Source of the DNA: Streptosporangium subroseum
Lineage (GTDB): Bacteria; Actinomycetota; Actinomycetes; Streptosporangiales; Streptosporangiaceae
Assembly: GCF_900188345.1 (NCBI RefSeq)
Contig: NZ_FZOD01000001.1
Location: 1 to 64,000, forward strand
DNA: 64,000 nucleotides
Reading direction: 5' to 3'
Shown here: positions 34,062 through 43,429 of the stretch, piece by piece
Layout: each line of letters starts with the position of its first letter
Numbering within the stretch: the stretch's first letter is position 1
Program-made: the position numbers and the translations under genes
The notes under the pieces: model-generated
The model's input: only the letters and a program-made list of their open reading frames with translations
Databases searched by the model: none
What the model was told of the DNA's origin: nothing

Positions 34062-35192
34062 ATGGAAGACGCGACCGAAGAGCGCCCGCAGGCCGAACAG
34101 ATGCGCACCTCCACCCGTGACCTCGATGAGCTGCGCGAGCGGCTGGAGTCCTGGCTGACCGGCCGCCTGGGCTGTCCCGTCACGGTGTCACGGCTCTCCC
34201 ACCCCGACGGCAACGGCCTGTCCAGCGAGACGCTGATCTTCGACGCCCTCCGGGGCACCGCCGAGGACGCGCAGGAGCTCCGGTACGTCGCCCGGATGGC
34301 TCCGGCGAGCGAGGCGATGCCGGTCTTCCCGGACTACGACCTCGGCAGGCAGTTCGACGTCATGCGGATGGTCAGGGAGCGCGCGGGGGTGCTCGCGCCG
34401 CGGCCCCTGTGGTTCGAACCGGACCCGGAGCCGATGGGCGCCCCGTTCTTCGTGATGGAGCGGCTCTTCGGCGACGTGCCGCCGGACGTGACGCCCTACA
34501 CCTTCCAGGGCTGGCTGCTGGACGCCTCCCCCGCCAACCGGGGACGGCTGCAGCGTCGAAGCGTCGAGATCCTGGCCAGGCTGCACGACACCGTCTTCAC
34601 CGCCGAGGAACTGAGGCCGCTGGAGATCGCCGGGCCCGGCGGATCCGCGTTGCGCAGGCACGTCGACAACCAGCGGACCTACTACGACTGGGCGCACGGC
34701 TCGATGCGGATCCCACTGCTGGAACGGGCGTTCGACTGGCTGGAGGACCACTGGCCGGCCGCCTTGGGGCCCGACGTGCTGAGCTGGGGGGACGCGCGCA
34801 TCGGAAACGTGATCTACAGGGACTTCACGCCGGTGGGGGTGCTGGACTGGGAGATGGCCACCGTCGCCCCCCGCGAGCTGGACCTCGCCTGGATGATCTT
34901 CCTGCACCAGTTCTTCCAGGAGGTCGCCGAGGTCTTCGAGCTGCCCGGCCTGCCGGACTTCATGCGGCGCGAGGACGTCTGCCGGACGTACCGGGAGATC
35001 ACCGGCTACGAGCCGCGCGACATGGAGTTCTACGAGATGTACGCCGCGCTCAGGCACGGCGTCATCATGGCCCGCGTCTGGCAGCGCCGGGTCCACTTCG
35101 GCGAGCAGCCCATGCCCGAGGACCCCGACGACCTGGTCCTGCACCGGGCCGCCCTCGAGCGGATGCTGGACGGGAGCTACTGGCGGCCGTAA
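34062..35192 (+). CDS. APH-family phosphotransferase
   Basis: This is a 376-residue kinase-like protein of the aminoglycoside phosphotransferase/ACAD10 group. It shows RYVARMAP (ATP-binding Lys replaced by Arg), FFVMERLFGDVPPD, the catalytic loop LSWGDARIGNVIY (Trp in place of the usual His of HGD) and the metal-binding VGVLDWEMATVAPRELDLAWM. Such proteins with acyl-CoA dehydrogenase-like partners phosphorylate hydroxy acyl substrates, and antibiotic resistance is unlikely. GGGGAGAG precedes the ATG. Confidence 0.87.
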   Translation: MEDATEERPQAEQMRTSTRDLDELRERLESWLTGRLGCPVTVSRLSHPDGNGLSSETLIFDALRGTAEDAQELRYVARMAPASEAMPVFPDYDLGRQFDVMRMVRERAGVLAPRPLWFEPDPEPMGAPFFVMERLFGDVPPDVTPYTFQGWLLDASPANRGRLQRRSVEILARLHDTVFTAEELRPLEIAGPGGSALRRHVDNQRTYYDWAHGSMRIPLLERAFDWLEDHWPAALGPDVLSWGDARIGNVIYRDFTPVGVLDWEMATVAPRELDLAWMIFLHQFFQEVAEVFELPGLPDFMRREDVCRTYREITGYEPRDMEFYEMYAALRHGVIMARVWQRRVHFGEQPMPEDPDDLVLHRAALERMLDGSYWRP

Positions 35193-35273
35193 CCGGTGCA
35201 CCCCGATGGGGACCCCGGAGCGGCAAATGTCGGTCGGGGCTTCTATGGTCGTGAACCGTGGAGGTCATGAACT

Positions 35274-36998
35274 GTGAAGAACTCCGTACAGGGAACGCTG
35301 GACGAGCTGGGCATGCCGCTCAGCCAGATCACGTTCGTCGTGTTCGACCTGGAGACGACCGGCGTCTCGGCGGGCGAGCACGCGATCACGGAGATCGGGG
35401 CGGTCAAGGTCCGGGGCGGTGAGGTGCTCGGCGAGTTCGCGACCCTGGTCGACCCCGGCTCGCCGATCCCGCCGTTCATCTCGGTGCTGACCGGCATCAC
35501 CGACAGCATGGTCGTGGCGGCGCCGAGGATCGAGTCGGTGCTGCCCTCGTTCCTGGAGTTCGCCCGCGGCGCCACCCTCGTGGCGCACAACGCCGGATTC
35601 GATCTGGGCTTCGTCAAGGCGGCCTGCGCCGCTCACGGCTACCCTCCGCCCCGCCACCCGGTGGTCGACACCGTCCTCCTGGCCCGCAGGCTGCTGACCC
35701 GCGACGAGGCTCCCAACTGCAAGCTGTCCACGCTGGCCAAGATCTTCAGCAGGACGGAGCCCTGCCACCGCGCGCTCGCCGACGCCCGCGCCACCATGGA
35801 CGTGCTCCACGCCCTGCTGGAGCGGGCGGGCTCGTTCGGGGTGCACACCCTGGAGGAGCTGAAGGGTTTCGTCCGCGCGCCCACCACGGAGCAGCGCCGC
35901 AAGCGGCACCTGGCCGACGCCGTGCCCAGCAGCCCCGGCGTCTACATGTTCGAGGACTCCGGCGGCGACCTCCTCTACGTCGGCAAGAGCACGAACCTCC
36001 GCAACCGGGTCCGCAGCTATTTCACCGCCGGCGAGACGCGGCCCCGCGTCCGGGAGATGATCGGCATCGCCGAGCGGATCCGGACCATCGTCTGCGCGAC
36101 CCCGCTGGAGGCCGAGGTCAGGGAGCTCAGGCTGATCGGCTCGGCCAAGCCGCGATACAACCGCAGGTCGCGCTTTCCGGAGAAGATGTTCTGGCTCAAA
36201 CTCACCGACGAGCCGTTTCCCCGCCTGTCGATCGTCCGCGAGATCAAAGACGACAAGGCCGGCTATCTGGGCCCGTTCACCAGCACCCGTGCCGCCGAGG
36301 ACGCCCGCACCGCGCTGTACGAGACGGTTCCCCTGCGGCAGTGCACCGAGAAGATGACCCTGCGGACCAGGCACTCCGCCTGCGCCCTCGCCGAGCTCGG
36401 CAGGTGCGGGGCGCCGTGCGAGGGCCGCCAGAGCCCCGAGGAGTACGGCCTGCACGTCGCGAGCGCCCGCCAGGCGATGGAGCTGGACGCCTCCGCGGTC
36501 TTCTCCGCGATCGAGGCCCGGATGGACCGTCTCGCCCTCGACCAGCGCTACGAGGAGGCCGCCGCCGACCGCGACCGGCTCGCCTCCTACATCCGCGCCT
36601 CGGCGCGCATGCAGAGACTGCGGGCGCTGACCGTGATCCCCCAGATGGTCGCGGCCAGCCCGGCGGGGGGCGGCGGCTGGGACATCCACGTCATCCGGTA
36701 CGGCCGGCTGGCCTCGGCCGGGGTGATGCCGAAGGGCGCCCATCCCACCCTGTTCGTGGACGCCCTGGTGGCCACCGCCGAGACCGTCGTGCCGGGGCCG
36801 GGGCCCGTCCCCGCGGCCAGCATGGAGGAGACCGAGTGCGTCCTGCGCTGGCTGGAGACCCCGGGTGTGCGATTGGTGCAGGTCGAGGGCACCTGGAGCC
36901 TGCCCACCCTCGGCGCGGGCCGGCTCCAGGCCCGCATCGACCGCGCCTACCAGGCCGTCGAGCCCCGGCGGCCGCGCGAGGGCCGTCCGCTGCGCTGA
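35274..36998 (+). CDS. DEDD exonuclease / GIY-YIG endonuclease fusion
   Basis: This 574-residue protein joins two nucleases. Residues 10-190 are a DnaQ-like 3'-5' exonuclease (VFDLETTGVS, LVAHNAGFDLGFV, HRALADARATM). From residue 215 follows a UvrC-like GIY-YIG domain (SSPGVYMFEDSGGDLLYVGKS) with a UvrB/UvrC interaction motif (ALDQRYEEAAADRDRLA). The RNase-H-like and HhH parts of UvrC are absent. It matches the mycobacterial Rv2191 type found beside the same respiratory genes. GGAGG lies nine bases before the GTG. A DNA repair role is inferred. Confidence 0.9.
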   Translation: MKNSVQGTLDELGMPLSQITFVVFDLETTGVSAGEHAITEIGAVKVRGGEVLGEFATLVDPGSPIPPFISVLTGITDSMVVAAPRIESVLPSFLEFARGATLVAHNAGFDLGFVKAACAAHGYPPPRHPVVDTVLLARRLLTRDEAPNCKLSTLAKIFSRTEPCHRALADARATMDVLHALLERAGSFGVHTLEELKGFVRAPTTEQRRKRHLADAVPSSPGVYMFEDSGGDLLYVGKSTNLRNRVRSYFTAGETRPRVREMIGIAERIRTIVCATPLEAEVRELRLIGSAKPRYNRRSRFPEKMFWLKLTDEPFPRLSIVREIKDDKAGYLGPFTSTRAAEDARTALYETVPLRQCTEKMTLRTRHSACALAELGRCGAPCEGRQSPEEYGLHVASARQAMELDASAVFSAIEARMDRLALDQRYEEAAADRDRLASYIRASARMQRLRALTVIPQMVAASPAGGGGWDIHVIRYGRLASAGVMPKGAHPTLFVDALVATAETVVPGPGPVPAASMEETECVLRWLETPGVRLVQVEGTWSLPTLGAGRLQARIDRAYQAVEPRRPREGRPLR

Positions 36999-37044
36999 TA
37001 ACTTCGAAGGTGGCAAGCCCCCGCACTCAACGAGGAGGAAACTC

Positions 37045-37332
37045 GTGGTCACCGCGATCGTTCACATCAACGCCGAGGTGGACCGGATCCCCGAGGTCGC
37101 CCAGACGATCGCCGAGATCGACGGGGTGAGCGAGGTCTACTCCATCACCGGGGAGTACGACCTGATGGCCATGGTCCGCGTCTCCGCCTACGAGGAGATC
37201 GCCGAGGTCATCCCCGGGCGCCTGAACAAGGTCGCCGGGGTGCTGCACACCGAGACCCACATCGCCTTCCGCACCTACTCCAGGCACGACCTGGACGCCG
37301 CCTTCTCGATCGGTCTCGGCGAGTCCGACTGA
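37045..37332 (+). CDS. Stand-alone Lrp/AsnC ligand-binding (RAM) protein
   Basis: This is a 95-residue protein that consists only of the ligand-binding domain of Lrp/AsnC regulators (AIVHINAEVDRIPEVAQTIAEIDGVSEVYSITGEYDL and HTETHIAFRTYS), without a helix-turn-helix. Stand-alone RAM proteins form decamers or dimers that bind amino acids. AGGAGGAA precedes the GTG. It lies 46 bases after the exonuclease gene and is convergent with trpD, so tryptophan-related sensing is conceivable but unproven. Confidence 0.88.
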   Translation: MVTAIVHINAEVDRIPEVAQTIAEIDGVSEVYSITGEYDLMAMVRVSAYEEIAEVIPGRLNKVAGVLHTETHIAFRTYSRHDLDAAFSIGLGESD

Positions 37333-37345
37333 CGTTCGCAGGCGA

Positions 37346-37383
37346 CCGTCCCGGACCCGGAATCCCGGGCCGGGACGGCTTTT
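37346..37383. terminator. Terminator between Lrp-domain gene and trpD
   Basis: CCGTCCCGG pairs with CCGGGACGG and is followed by CTTTT on the plus strand. It separates two convergent genes. Confidence 0.8.
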
Positions 37384-37403
37384 CGCGCGAGCGGGACAGT
37401 GGA

Positions 37404-38450
37404 TCAGGACGGCTTCAGCGACCGGCTGAACGAGATCCAGCGTTCGAGGATGGCCGCGGCGGCGCCGGAGTCGACGGCCTGCGCGGCGCGTGCGTATCCG
37501 GCGGCCATCGCGGCGTCGAGGTCGTCGCCCGCGCCGTCCAGGGCGACCAGCGCGGCCGCCGCGTTGAGCAGCACCGCGTCACGGACCGCGCCGGTCTTGC
37601 CGTCGAGCAGGTCGTGCACGGCCCGCGCGTTGAACACCACGTCCCCGCCTCGCAACGCGTCCGCCGCCGACCGGGGAATGTCCAGCGCGGCCGGGTCGAA
37701 GACCGTCCGCGTGGCGGTCCCCTCGCGCACCACCCAGACCGTGGAGGTCGTCGCGGTGGTGAGCTCGTCCAGCCCGTCGTCGCCCCGGAACACCAGGGCG
37801 GACACCCCCCGCTCGGCGAAGACGCCCGCGACCACGGGAAGCATGCCCGGGTCGAAGATGCCGATCGCCTGGGCGGTGGGCCTGGCCGGGTTGGTCAGCG
37901 GGCCCAGGAAGTTGAAGACCGTCGGGATGCCGAGCTCCTTGCGCGGCGGCCCCGCGAAGCGCAGCGCCGGGTGGTAGACCGGCGCGAAGCAGAAGGCGAT
38001 CCCCACCTCGACGGCGACCTTCGCGGTGTCGGCCGGGGACAGGTCGAGCATGATCCCCAGGTGCTCCAGCACGTCGGCCGCGCCGCAGGAGGACGACGCG
38101 GCGCGGTTGCCGTGCTTGACCACCCGGGCGCCCGCGGCGGCGGCCACGATCGCCGCCATGGTCGAGACGTTGACGGTGTGGGCCCGGTCGCCGCCGGTGC
38201 CGACGACGTCGACGATGGGTCCCTCCACCGTCAGCGGGGTGGCCCGCTCCAGCATCGTGCGCGCCAGACCCGTCACCTCCGCGACCGTCTCCCCCTTCGC
38301 GCGCAGCGCCACCGCGAAGCCCGCGATCTGCGCGGACGTGGCGGAGCCGGACATGATCTCGTTCATCGCCCAGGCGGCTTCGTCGGCCGTCAGGTTCTCA
38401 CCGGCGAGCAGGGCCGACAACAGCGCGGGCCAGGTGGTGCGCGCGTCCAT
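37404..38450 (-). CDS. trpD: Anthranilate phosphoribosyltransferase
   Basis: This enzyme transfers phosphoribose from PRPP to anthranilate in tryptophan synthesis. It has 348 residues with the PRPP loop [16 protein letters not shown], the [21 protein letters not shown] motif, HPALR in the substrate site and the C-terminal acidic pair in [11 protein letters not shown]. It is a solitary trp gene beside ctaE, the arrangement seen in mycobacteria and streptomycetes. Confidence 0.95.
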   Translation of the reverse strand: MDARTTWPALLSALLAGENLTADEAAWAMNEIMSGSATSAQIAGFAVALRAKGETVAEVTGLARTMLERATPLTVEGPIVDVVGTGGDRAHTVNVSTMAAIVAAAAGARVVKHGNRAASSSCGAADVLEHLGIMLDLSPADTAKVAVEVGIAFCFAPVYHPALRFAGPPRKELGIPTVFNFLGPLTNPARPTAQAIGIFDPGMLPVVAGVFAERGVSALVFRGDDGLDELTTATTSTVWVVREGTATRTVFDPAALDIPRSAADALRGGDVVFNARAVHDLLDGKTGAVRDAVLLNAAAALVALDGAGDDLDAAMAAGYARAAQAVDSGAAAAILERWISFSRSLKPS

Positions 38451-38469
38451 GGGGTGTCTCCAGGGGGTT

Positions 38470-38898
38470 CTACCGGGCGGTCAGATGAGTGGAGAGGCGG
38501 TGGCGCATCAGGTCGGCGACGGCTTCGGCAAGGGCCACGGGGTCGATCGGCTGCGGCACGACGGCCTCGGCGCGCGACCACTCGGCCAGCCATCGGTCGT
38601 CACGGCGGGCGATCAGCAGGCAGATCGGCGGGCAGTCGTGAACCTCGTCCTTGGCCTGACGGGCCACGCCCATGCCACCGGCCGGCTGGGCCTCGGCGTC
38701 GAGCACGGCGACGTCGATCTCACCCGAGTCGAAGTGCTGGATGACCTTGGCATGGGTGGCGCACTCCACGATCTCCACAAGAGGCACGTCTGCGGCGGGG
38801 CGACGGCCGATCGCCTGCCGCACCTTCTCGCGGGTGCTCGCGTCGTCGCTGTAGACGAGGACCCTCATCTTGTCGTCGGTGCTCACGGTCGCACTCAC
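38470..38898 (-). CDS. Response-regulator-like (pseudo-receiver) protein
   Basis: This is a 142-residue protein with a receiver-like fold and no output domain. The acidic pair is SDDAS, the phospho-acceptor-like Asp lies in VAVLDAEAQ, and the usual Lys-Pro loop is replaced by PQPIDP without the conserved Lys. Phosphorylation is therefore doubtful. It is conserved beside ctaE-qcrCAB in many actinobacteria. The start is the GTG 38898 behind GAGGGA; a GTG at 38886 and an ATG at 38868 are in frame. Confidence 0.75.
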   Translation of the reverse strand: MSATVSTDDKMRVLVYSDDASTREKVRQAIGRRPAADVPLVEIVECATHAKVIQHFDSGEIDVAVLDAEAQPAGGMGVARQAKDEVHDCPPICLLIARRDDRWLAEWSRAEAVVPQPIDPVALAEAVADLMRHRLSTHLTAR

Positions 38899-39026
38899 TA
38901 TCCCTCGTCGATATCCCTCGTCGATGTATGGTCACCTGGGATGCTACCGGTCAGCTCGCCTGGAGACCCAGGCCGGAGTCATCGGTGAGCGAATTGCCCC
39001 ATACGTCCGCATTGGGGTTACGTTTG

Positions 39027-39043
39027 CCCCCCCTATCGGGGGG
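39027..39043. promoter_or_regulatory. C6/G6 palindrome before ctaE
   Basis: CCCCCC and GGGGGG flank TATC and could form a hairpin in the ctaE leader, about 34 bases before the start. The G/C-run symmetry resembles copper-sensing CsoR operators, which would suit an oxidase operon. The resemblance is loose. Confidence 0.35.
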
Positions 39044-39076
39044 TCGTGCGGCGACCCGAGCAGGGGAACCGCAATA

Positions 39077-39694
39077 ATGCTGCCCGTGGCGACAGCATCC
39101 GCAATTTCAACGACGACGGCAGCACATTCGTCCCGCAGACCCGATCTGGTCAGCGTGGGGACGATCGTCTGGCTGTCCTCCGAGCTCATGTTCTTCGCGG
39201 CGCTGTTCGCGATGTACTTCACCATCCGGTCAGTGAGCCTCGGCCAGGGTCTGCCCTGGCCGGAGGCCGAGCTGAACGTCCCGTTCTCATTGGTCAACAC
39301 GATCATCCTGGTCCTGTCGAGTGTGACCTGCCAGATGGGCGTGTGGGCGGCTGAGAAGGGCCAGGTCGCCAAGCTGCGCTTCTGGTACATCCTCAGCTTC
39401 CTGATGGGGGCCACGTTCGTCGGCGGCCAGCTGTACGAGTACAGCCAGCTGGTCCATGAAGGGCACACCCTGTCGCACTCCGCGTACGACTCGGTGTTCT
39501 ATCTGGCCACGGGCTTCCACGGCCTCCACGTGACCGGTGGACTGATCGCGTTCCTCTTCATGCTGGGACGCACGTACGCCGCGAAGCGCTTTACCCGTGA
39601 GCAGGCGACCAGCGCCATCGTCGTGTCCTACTACTGGCACTTCGTCGACGTGGTCTGGATCGGCCTTTTCGTGACCATCTACGGCATTCAATAA
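39077..39694 (+). CDS. ctaE: Cytochrome c oxidase subunit III
   Basis: This membrane subunit of the aa3 oxidase supports the catalytic subunit. Its 205 residues form five membrane helices with the family signatures [45 protein letters not shown] and [14 protein letters not shown]. The ATG 39077 is chosen by length; a GTG nine bases on is also possible. It leads the ctaE-qcrC-qcrA-qcrB operon, with 16 bases to qcrC. Confidence 0.95.
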   Translation: MLPVATASAISTTTAAHSSRRPDLVSVGTIVWLSSELMFFAALFAMYFTIRSVSLGQGLPWPEAELNVPFSLVNTIILVLSSVTCQMGVWAAEKGQVAKLRFWYILSFLMGATFVGGQLYEYSQLVHEGHTLSHSAYDSVFYLATGFHGLHVTGGLIAFLFMLGRTYAAKRFTREQATSAIVVSYYWHFVDVVWIGLFVTIYGIQ

Positions 39695-39710
39695 GGAATC
39701 GGGGATCTCT

Positions 39711-40523
39711 GTGAATAGGATCACCGCTAGGCGGCGGCATCCCCTCGCGAGATACGCCGTCCTGCTCTTGGCCCTGGTGCTGATCGGGGGGTTCTACACC
39801 CTGGTGACCGCCAAATCGAACGAGCGGGCCGATGCGGCCATCGCCTCCGGCAAGGCCGACGACGTCGCCGAGGGAAAGAAGCTCTTCGAGCTGAGCTGCT
39901 CCAGCTGCCACGGACTCAACGCCGAGGGCACCAAGCAGGGCCCGACCCTCGTCGGCGTCGGCGCGGCCGCCGTGGACTTCCAGGTCAGCAGCGGCCGCAT
40001 GCCCATGGCCAACCCCGGCCCCCAGGCACCTCGCAAGCAGCCGGCGCCCTGGGTCAACGAGACGACCATCAGGCAGCTCGCGGCCTACGTGCAGTCCCTC
40101 GGCGGCGGCCCCGCCGTCCCCGGGAACGAGCAGGTCGACGCCGCCCTGGGCGACAAGGCGAAGGGCGGGGAGCTGTTCCGTGCGAACTGCATCCAGTGCC
40201 ACAACTTCGTCGGCGCGGGCGGCGCCCTGACTCAGGGCAAGCACGCTCCGCCGCTGCACGAGGCCACCGAGAGGCAGATCTACGAGGCCATGATCACCGG
40301 CCCGCAGGCGATGCCGGTGTTCAACGACAGCATCATCACCCCCCAGCAGAAGCGGGACATGATCGCCTACATCGTGGGCGTGCGTGACGAGCCCAATCCG
40401 GGCGGTGCGGGTCTCGGCCGCGTCGGCCCGGTCACCGAGGGTCTGGTGGCCTGGATCGTGGGCATCAGCCTGCTCATTCTGGCCGCCATCTGGATCACCG
40501 CGAAGAAGCGACAGGCCCAATGA
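39711..40523 (+). CDS. qcrC: Diheme cytochrome c of the bc1 complex
   Basis: This subunit passes electrons from the Rieske centre to the aa3 oxidase, replacing a soluble cytochrome c. It has 270 residues with an N-terminal membrane anchor, two heme sites (CSSCH at 63-67 and CIQCH at 160-164), and a C-terminal membrane helix. Met ligands are in GRMPMAN and AMPVFND. The GTG start is used, and its stop overlaps qcrA by four bases. Confidence 0.96.
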   Translation: MNRITARRRHPLARYAVLLLALVLIGGFYTLVTAKSNERADAAIASGKADDVAEGKKLFELSCSSCHGLNAEGTKQGPTLVGVGAAAVDFQVSSGRMPMANPGPQAPRKQPAPWVNETTIRQLAAYVQSLGGGPAVPGNEQVDAALGDKAKGGELFRANCIQCHNFVGAGGALTQGKHAPPLHEATERQIYEAMITGPQAMPVFNDSIITPQQKRDMIAYIVGVRDEPNPGGAGLGRVGPVTEGLVAWIVGISLLILAAIWITAKKRQAQ

Positions 40524-41629
40524 CTGACAACAATCACGACATCGAGCAGCCCGAAGAGCGCGTGCCAAGGCGCGTGATCGGCACCCCCTCCCCCGCCGCA
40601 GGCAACTCCCTGCTCGGAGCCGAGGAGCCGGCGACCGAGGAGGTCGACGTTCCCGGCGTGGTCCTCCAGGACGAGAGGACGGCGAAGAAGGGCGAGAAGT
40701 TCGCCGCCCTCCTCTTTGTCATCGCCTTCCTGTCGGGCCTCGGCTTCATCGTCTCCTACGTGGTGTTCCAGGTCGGTGACGTCGAGAAGACGCAGGTCTC
40801 CAACCTGGCCCTGGGCGGCACGCTCACCCTGACGCTGCTGGCGCTGGCCGCGGGCATCGTGGTCTGGGTGCGCCTGATCATGCCGAAGTACAGCCTGGTC
40901 CAGGAGCGCCACCCGATGGTCTCCGACCCCGAGGCCCGCGAGTACGTCGGCGAGACCTTCCTGCAGGGCGCCAAGGAGAGCGGCATCACCAAGCGGCCGC
41001 TGCTCCGCCGTACGCTGCTGATCGCCGCCGCCCCGCTGGGCGTGGCACCGCTGGTCCTTCTCCGGGACCTCGGCCCGCCCCACACCAACTTCCCCAGCAA
41101 GCTCCGGCACACCGTCTGGGGAGAGAAGACCAAGGACGGCAAGCCCCGCAAGCTCGTCGTCGAGGGAACCGGCGCGCCCATCCGCGCGGCGGACTTCAAC
41201 TCCCCCGGCGGCATCCTGTCGGTGGTGCCCGAGGGCTTCGAGCACGACCTGAACGCCCTGGCCAAGGCCACCCTGATCCTGATCAAGTTCCGTCCGGAAG
41301 AGATCAAGTCGGGGACGAACAAGAACTGGGCGCCCAACTCGATCGTCGCGTACTCGAAGATCTGCACGCACGTCGGCTGCCCCGCGGCCCTCTACGAGCA
41401 GACCACGCACCACATCCTGTGCCCGTGCCACCAGTCGACCTTCGACGCCGCCGACGGCGCCAAGGTCATCTTCGGACCCGCGGCCCGGCCCCTGCCCCAG
41501 CTACCCATCGCCGTCGACAGCGAGGGATACCTCGTCGCCACGGCAGACTTCGCCGTCCCCGTCGGTCCCAGCTTCTGGGAGCGCGGCGACGCCGAGGCCG
41601 AGGTCCGTGAAAAGGGAGGCCACGCGTGA
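40520..41629 (+). CDS. qcrA: Rieske iron-sulfur subunit of the bc1 complex
   Basis: This 369-residue subunit has the three N-terminal membrane helices typical of actinobacterial QcrA and a C-terminal Rieske domain with CTHVGCP and CPCHQSTFD, which bind the 2Fe-2S cluster. It is translationally coupled on both sides (four-base overlaps with qcrC and qcrB). The last 30 codons are echoed as a decayed copy upstream of the second qcrB. Confidence 0.96.
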   Translation: MTDNNHDIEQPEERVPRRVIGTPSPAAGNSLLGAEEPATEEVDVPGVVLQDERTAKKGEKFAALLFVIAFLSGLGFIVSYVVFQVGDVEKTQVSNLALGGTLTLTLLALAAGIVVWVRLIMPKYSLVQERHPMVSDPEAREYVGETFLQGAKESGITKRPLLRRTLLIAAAPLGVAPLVLLRDLGPPHTNFPSKLRHTVWGEKTKDGKPRKLVVEGTGAPIRAADFNSPGGILSVVPEGFEHDLNALAKATLILIKFRPEEIKSGTNKNWAPNSIVAYSKICTHVGCPAALYEQTTHHILCPCHQSTFDAADGAKVIFGPAARPLPQLPIAVDSEGYLVATADFAVPVGPSFWERGDAEAEVREKGGHA

Positions 41630-43287
41630 GCACCGGACCCGTCCCGAAGCCCATCGCGGGCCCGAGCAACTTCATCGACGAACGCATCGGCGCGGGAACC
41701 TTCCTCAAGCGCAACCTGCGGAAGGTCTTCCCCGACCACTGGTCGTTCCTGCTGGGTGAGATCGCTCTCTACTCGTTCATCATCCTGCTGCTGACCGGTA
41801 CGTTCCTGACGTTCTTCTTCAAGCCCAGCATGGGTCACACCGTCTACGAGGGCTCCTACGACGCCCTCAAGGGCGTCACGATGTCCGAGGCGTACGCCTC
41901 GTCGCTGCACATCAGCTTCGACATCCGTGGCGGCCTGCTGATGCGGCAGATGCACCACTGGGCGGCCCTGCTGTTCACCGCCGGCATGATGGTGCACGCG
42001 CTCCGAGTGTTCTTCACCGGTGCGTACCGCAAGCCGCGCGAGCTCAACTGGCTGATCGGCGTCCTGCTGCTCACGCTGGCCCTGCTCGAAGGTCTGACCG
42101 GCTACTCCCTGCCCGACGACCTGCTCTCCGGCGCCGGTCTGAGGATCACCGAGGGCGTGGCGATCTCCTTGCCGCTGGTCGGCACGTGGATCACGTTCTT
42201 CCTCTTCGGCGGGGAGTATCCCGGCGAAGATGTGATCTCGCGGTTCTACTCGCTGCACATCCTGCTCATCCCGGGCATCCTGCTGGCGCTCATCACCGCT
42301 CACATGATCCTGATGTGGGTGCAGAAGCACACGCAGATGCCGGGCAAGGGCCGCACGAACGAGAACGTGGTCGGCGCGCCGTTCTACCCGGCCTTCATGG
42401 CCAAGGCCGGCGCCTACTTCATGTTCACCTTCGGCGTGATCGCGCTGCTGGGCACCTTCGCCCAGATCAACCCGATCTGGCTCTTCGGCCCCTACAACCC
42501 GGCGAACATCTCCGCCGGGTCGCAGCCCGACTTCTACATGGGCTTCCTTGAGGGCGCGCTCCGCCTGATGCCCGCCTGGGAGATCAACCTCTTCGGGGGG
42601 TCGGGCGGCACGTTACCGATGAACGTGCTGATACCGGCGCTGGTCCCGATGGGCATCATCATGACGGGCCTGGCCCTGTATCCGTTCCTCGAACAGTGGG
42701 TCACCGGGGACCGCCGCGAGCACCACGTCGTGGACCGTCCCCGCAACAACCCGCACCGCACCTCGATCGGCATGTCCGCGATCACCTTCTACGGCCTGCT
42801 CTGGCTGCTGGGTGCCAACGACGAGATCGCCGCGTTCTTCTCGGTCTCGCTGAACTGGACGACCTACGTCGGCCGGGTCCTGATCTTCGTGGGCCCGTTC
42901 CTGGCGTACGTCATCACCTACCGGACCTGCCTGGGCCTGCAGCGCAAGGACGCGGACATCATCGGCCACGGCGTGGAATCCGGCGTGATCAAGCGCCTGC
43001 CCAGTGGCGAGTACATCGAGGTGCACGTCCCACCGCACCCGGCCATCGAGGCCCTCATGCGGGACAAGAAGCCGGTCCCGATCATCGCCGGGGCCGACAG
43101 CGACGACCCCGACGGCGACGGCATCCCCTCGAAGGGGATGCGCAGCCCGCTCGGCAAGCTCCGCGCCAAGATGAGCAAGGCCTACGGCGGCGAGAAGATC
43201 GCCCTCACCGACGGCCACGCTCACGGCCACGAGGAGCACGCGGCCGTGGGCTCGGGCGAAGACGACAAGCCTTCCCTGACCCACTGA
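41626..43287 (+). CDS. qcrB: Cytochrome b subunit of the bc1 complex, first copy
   Basis: This 553-residue membrane subunit oxidises menaquinol. It has the paired heme-binding His of two helices (SLHISFDIRGG with MHHWAALLF, and SLHILLIPG with TAHMILMW) and the Qo-site motif QPDFYMGF (PEWY in mitochondria). The C-terminal extension of about 130 residues, His- and Asp-rich at the end, is typical for actinobacteria. The GTG start overlaps qcrA. It is followed by a strong hairpin and a near-identical second copy. Confidence 0.96.
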   Translation: MSTGPVPKPIAGPSNFIDERIGAGTFLKRNLRKVFPDHWSFLLGEIALYSFIILLLTGTFLTFFFKPSMGHTVYEGSYDALKGVTMSEAYASSLHISFDIRGGLLMRQMHHWAALLFTAGMMVHALRVFFTGAYRKPRELNWLIGVLLLTLALLEGLTGYSLPDDLLSGAGLRITEGVAISLPLVGTWITFFLFGGEYPGEDVISRFYSLHILLIPGILLALITAHMILMWVQKHTQMPGKGRTNENVVGAPFYPAFMAKAGAYFMFTFGVIALLGTFAQINPIWLFGPYNPANISAGSQPDFYMGFLEGALRLMPAWEINLFGGSGGTLPMNVLIPALVPMGIIMTGLALYPFLEQWVTGDRREHHVVDRPRNNPHRTSIGMSAITFYGLLWLLGANDEIAAFFSVSLNWTTYVGRVLIFVGPFLAYVITYRTCLGLQRKDADIIGHGVESGVIKRLPSGEYIEVHVPPHPAIEALMRDKKPVPIIAGADSDDPDGDGIPSKGMRSPLGKLRAKMSKAYGGEKIALTDGHAHGHEEHAAVGSGEDDKPSLTH

Positions 43288-43310
43288 CCGATCACCGCTG
43301 ACGCCACAGC

Positions 43311-43350
43311 CGAGGCCCGGACACCACACGGTGTCCGGGCCTCGACGTTT
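43311..43350 (+). terminator. Terminator between the two qcrB copies
   Basis: The arms CGAGGCCCGGACACC and GGTGTCCGGGCCTCG form a perfect 15-bp stem with an ACAC loop, followed by ACGTTTT. It should end the ctaE-qcrCAB transcript. Confidence 0.85.
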
Positions 43351-43399
43351 TCCGGAACCGCGGCGCCGCCGAGATCGTCTCCCGTCCGGTGGACCCCAT

Positions 43400-43429
43400 T
43401 TACCCAGGTCAGAGACCGTTGTGGATAAT
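43400..43429 (+). promoter_or_regulatory. Candidate promoter of the second qcrB
   Basis: TTACCC (43400-43405) and GATAAT (43424-43429) are spaced 18 bases. The stretch 43415-43437 is the only AT-rich part of the gap. TTGTGGATAA at 43419-43428 also equals a consensus DnaA box in reverse, probably by chance. Confidence 0.45.

Noticed and set aside
43419..43428. Replication-linked DnaA box
   Set aside because: A single consensus box without a cluster or dnaA/dnaN nearby is not an origin; it coincides with a promoter-like AT patch.
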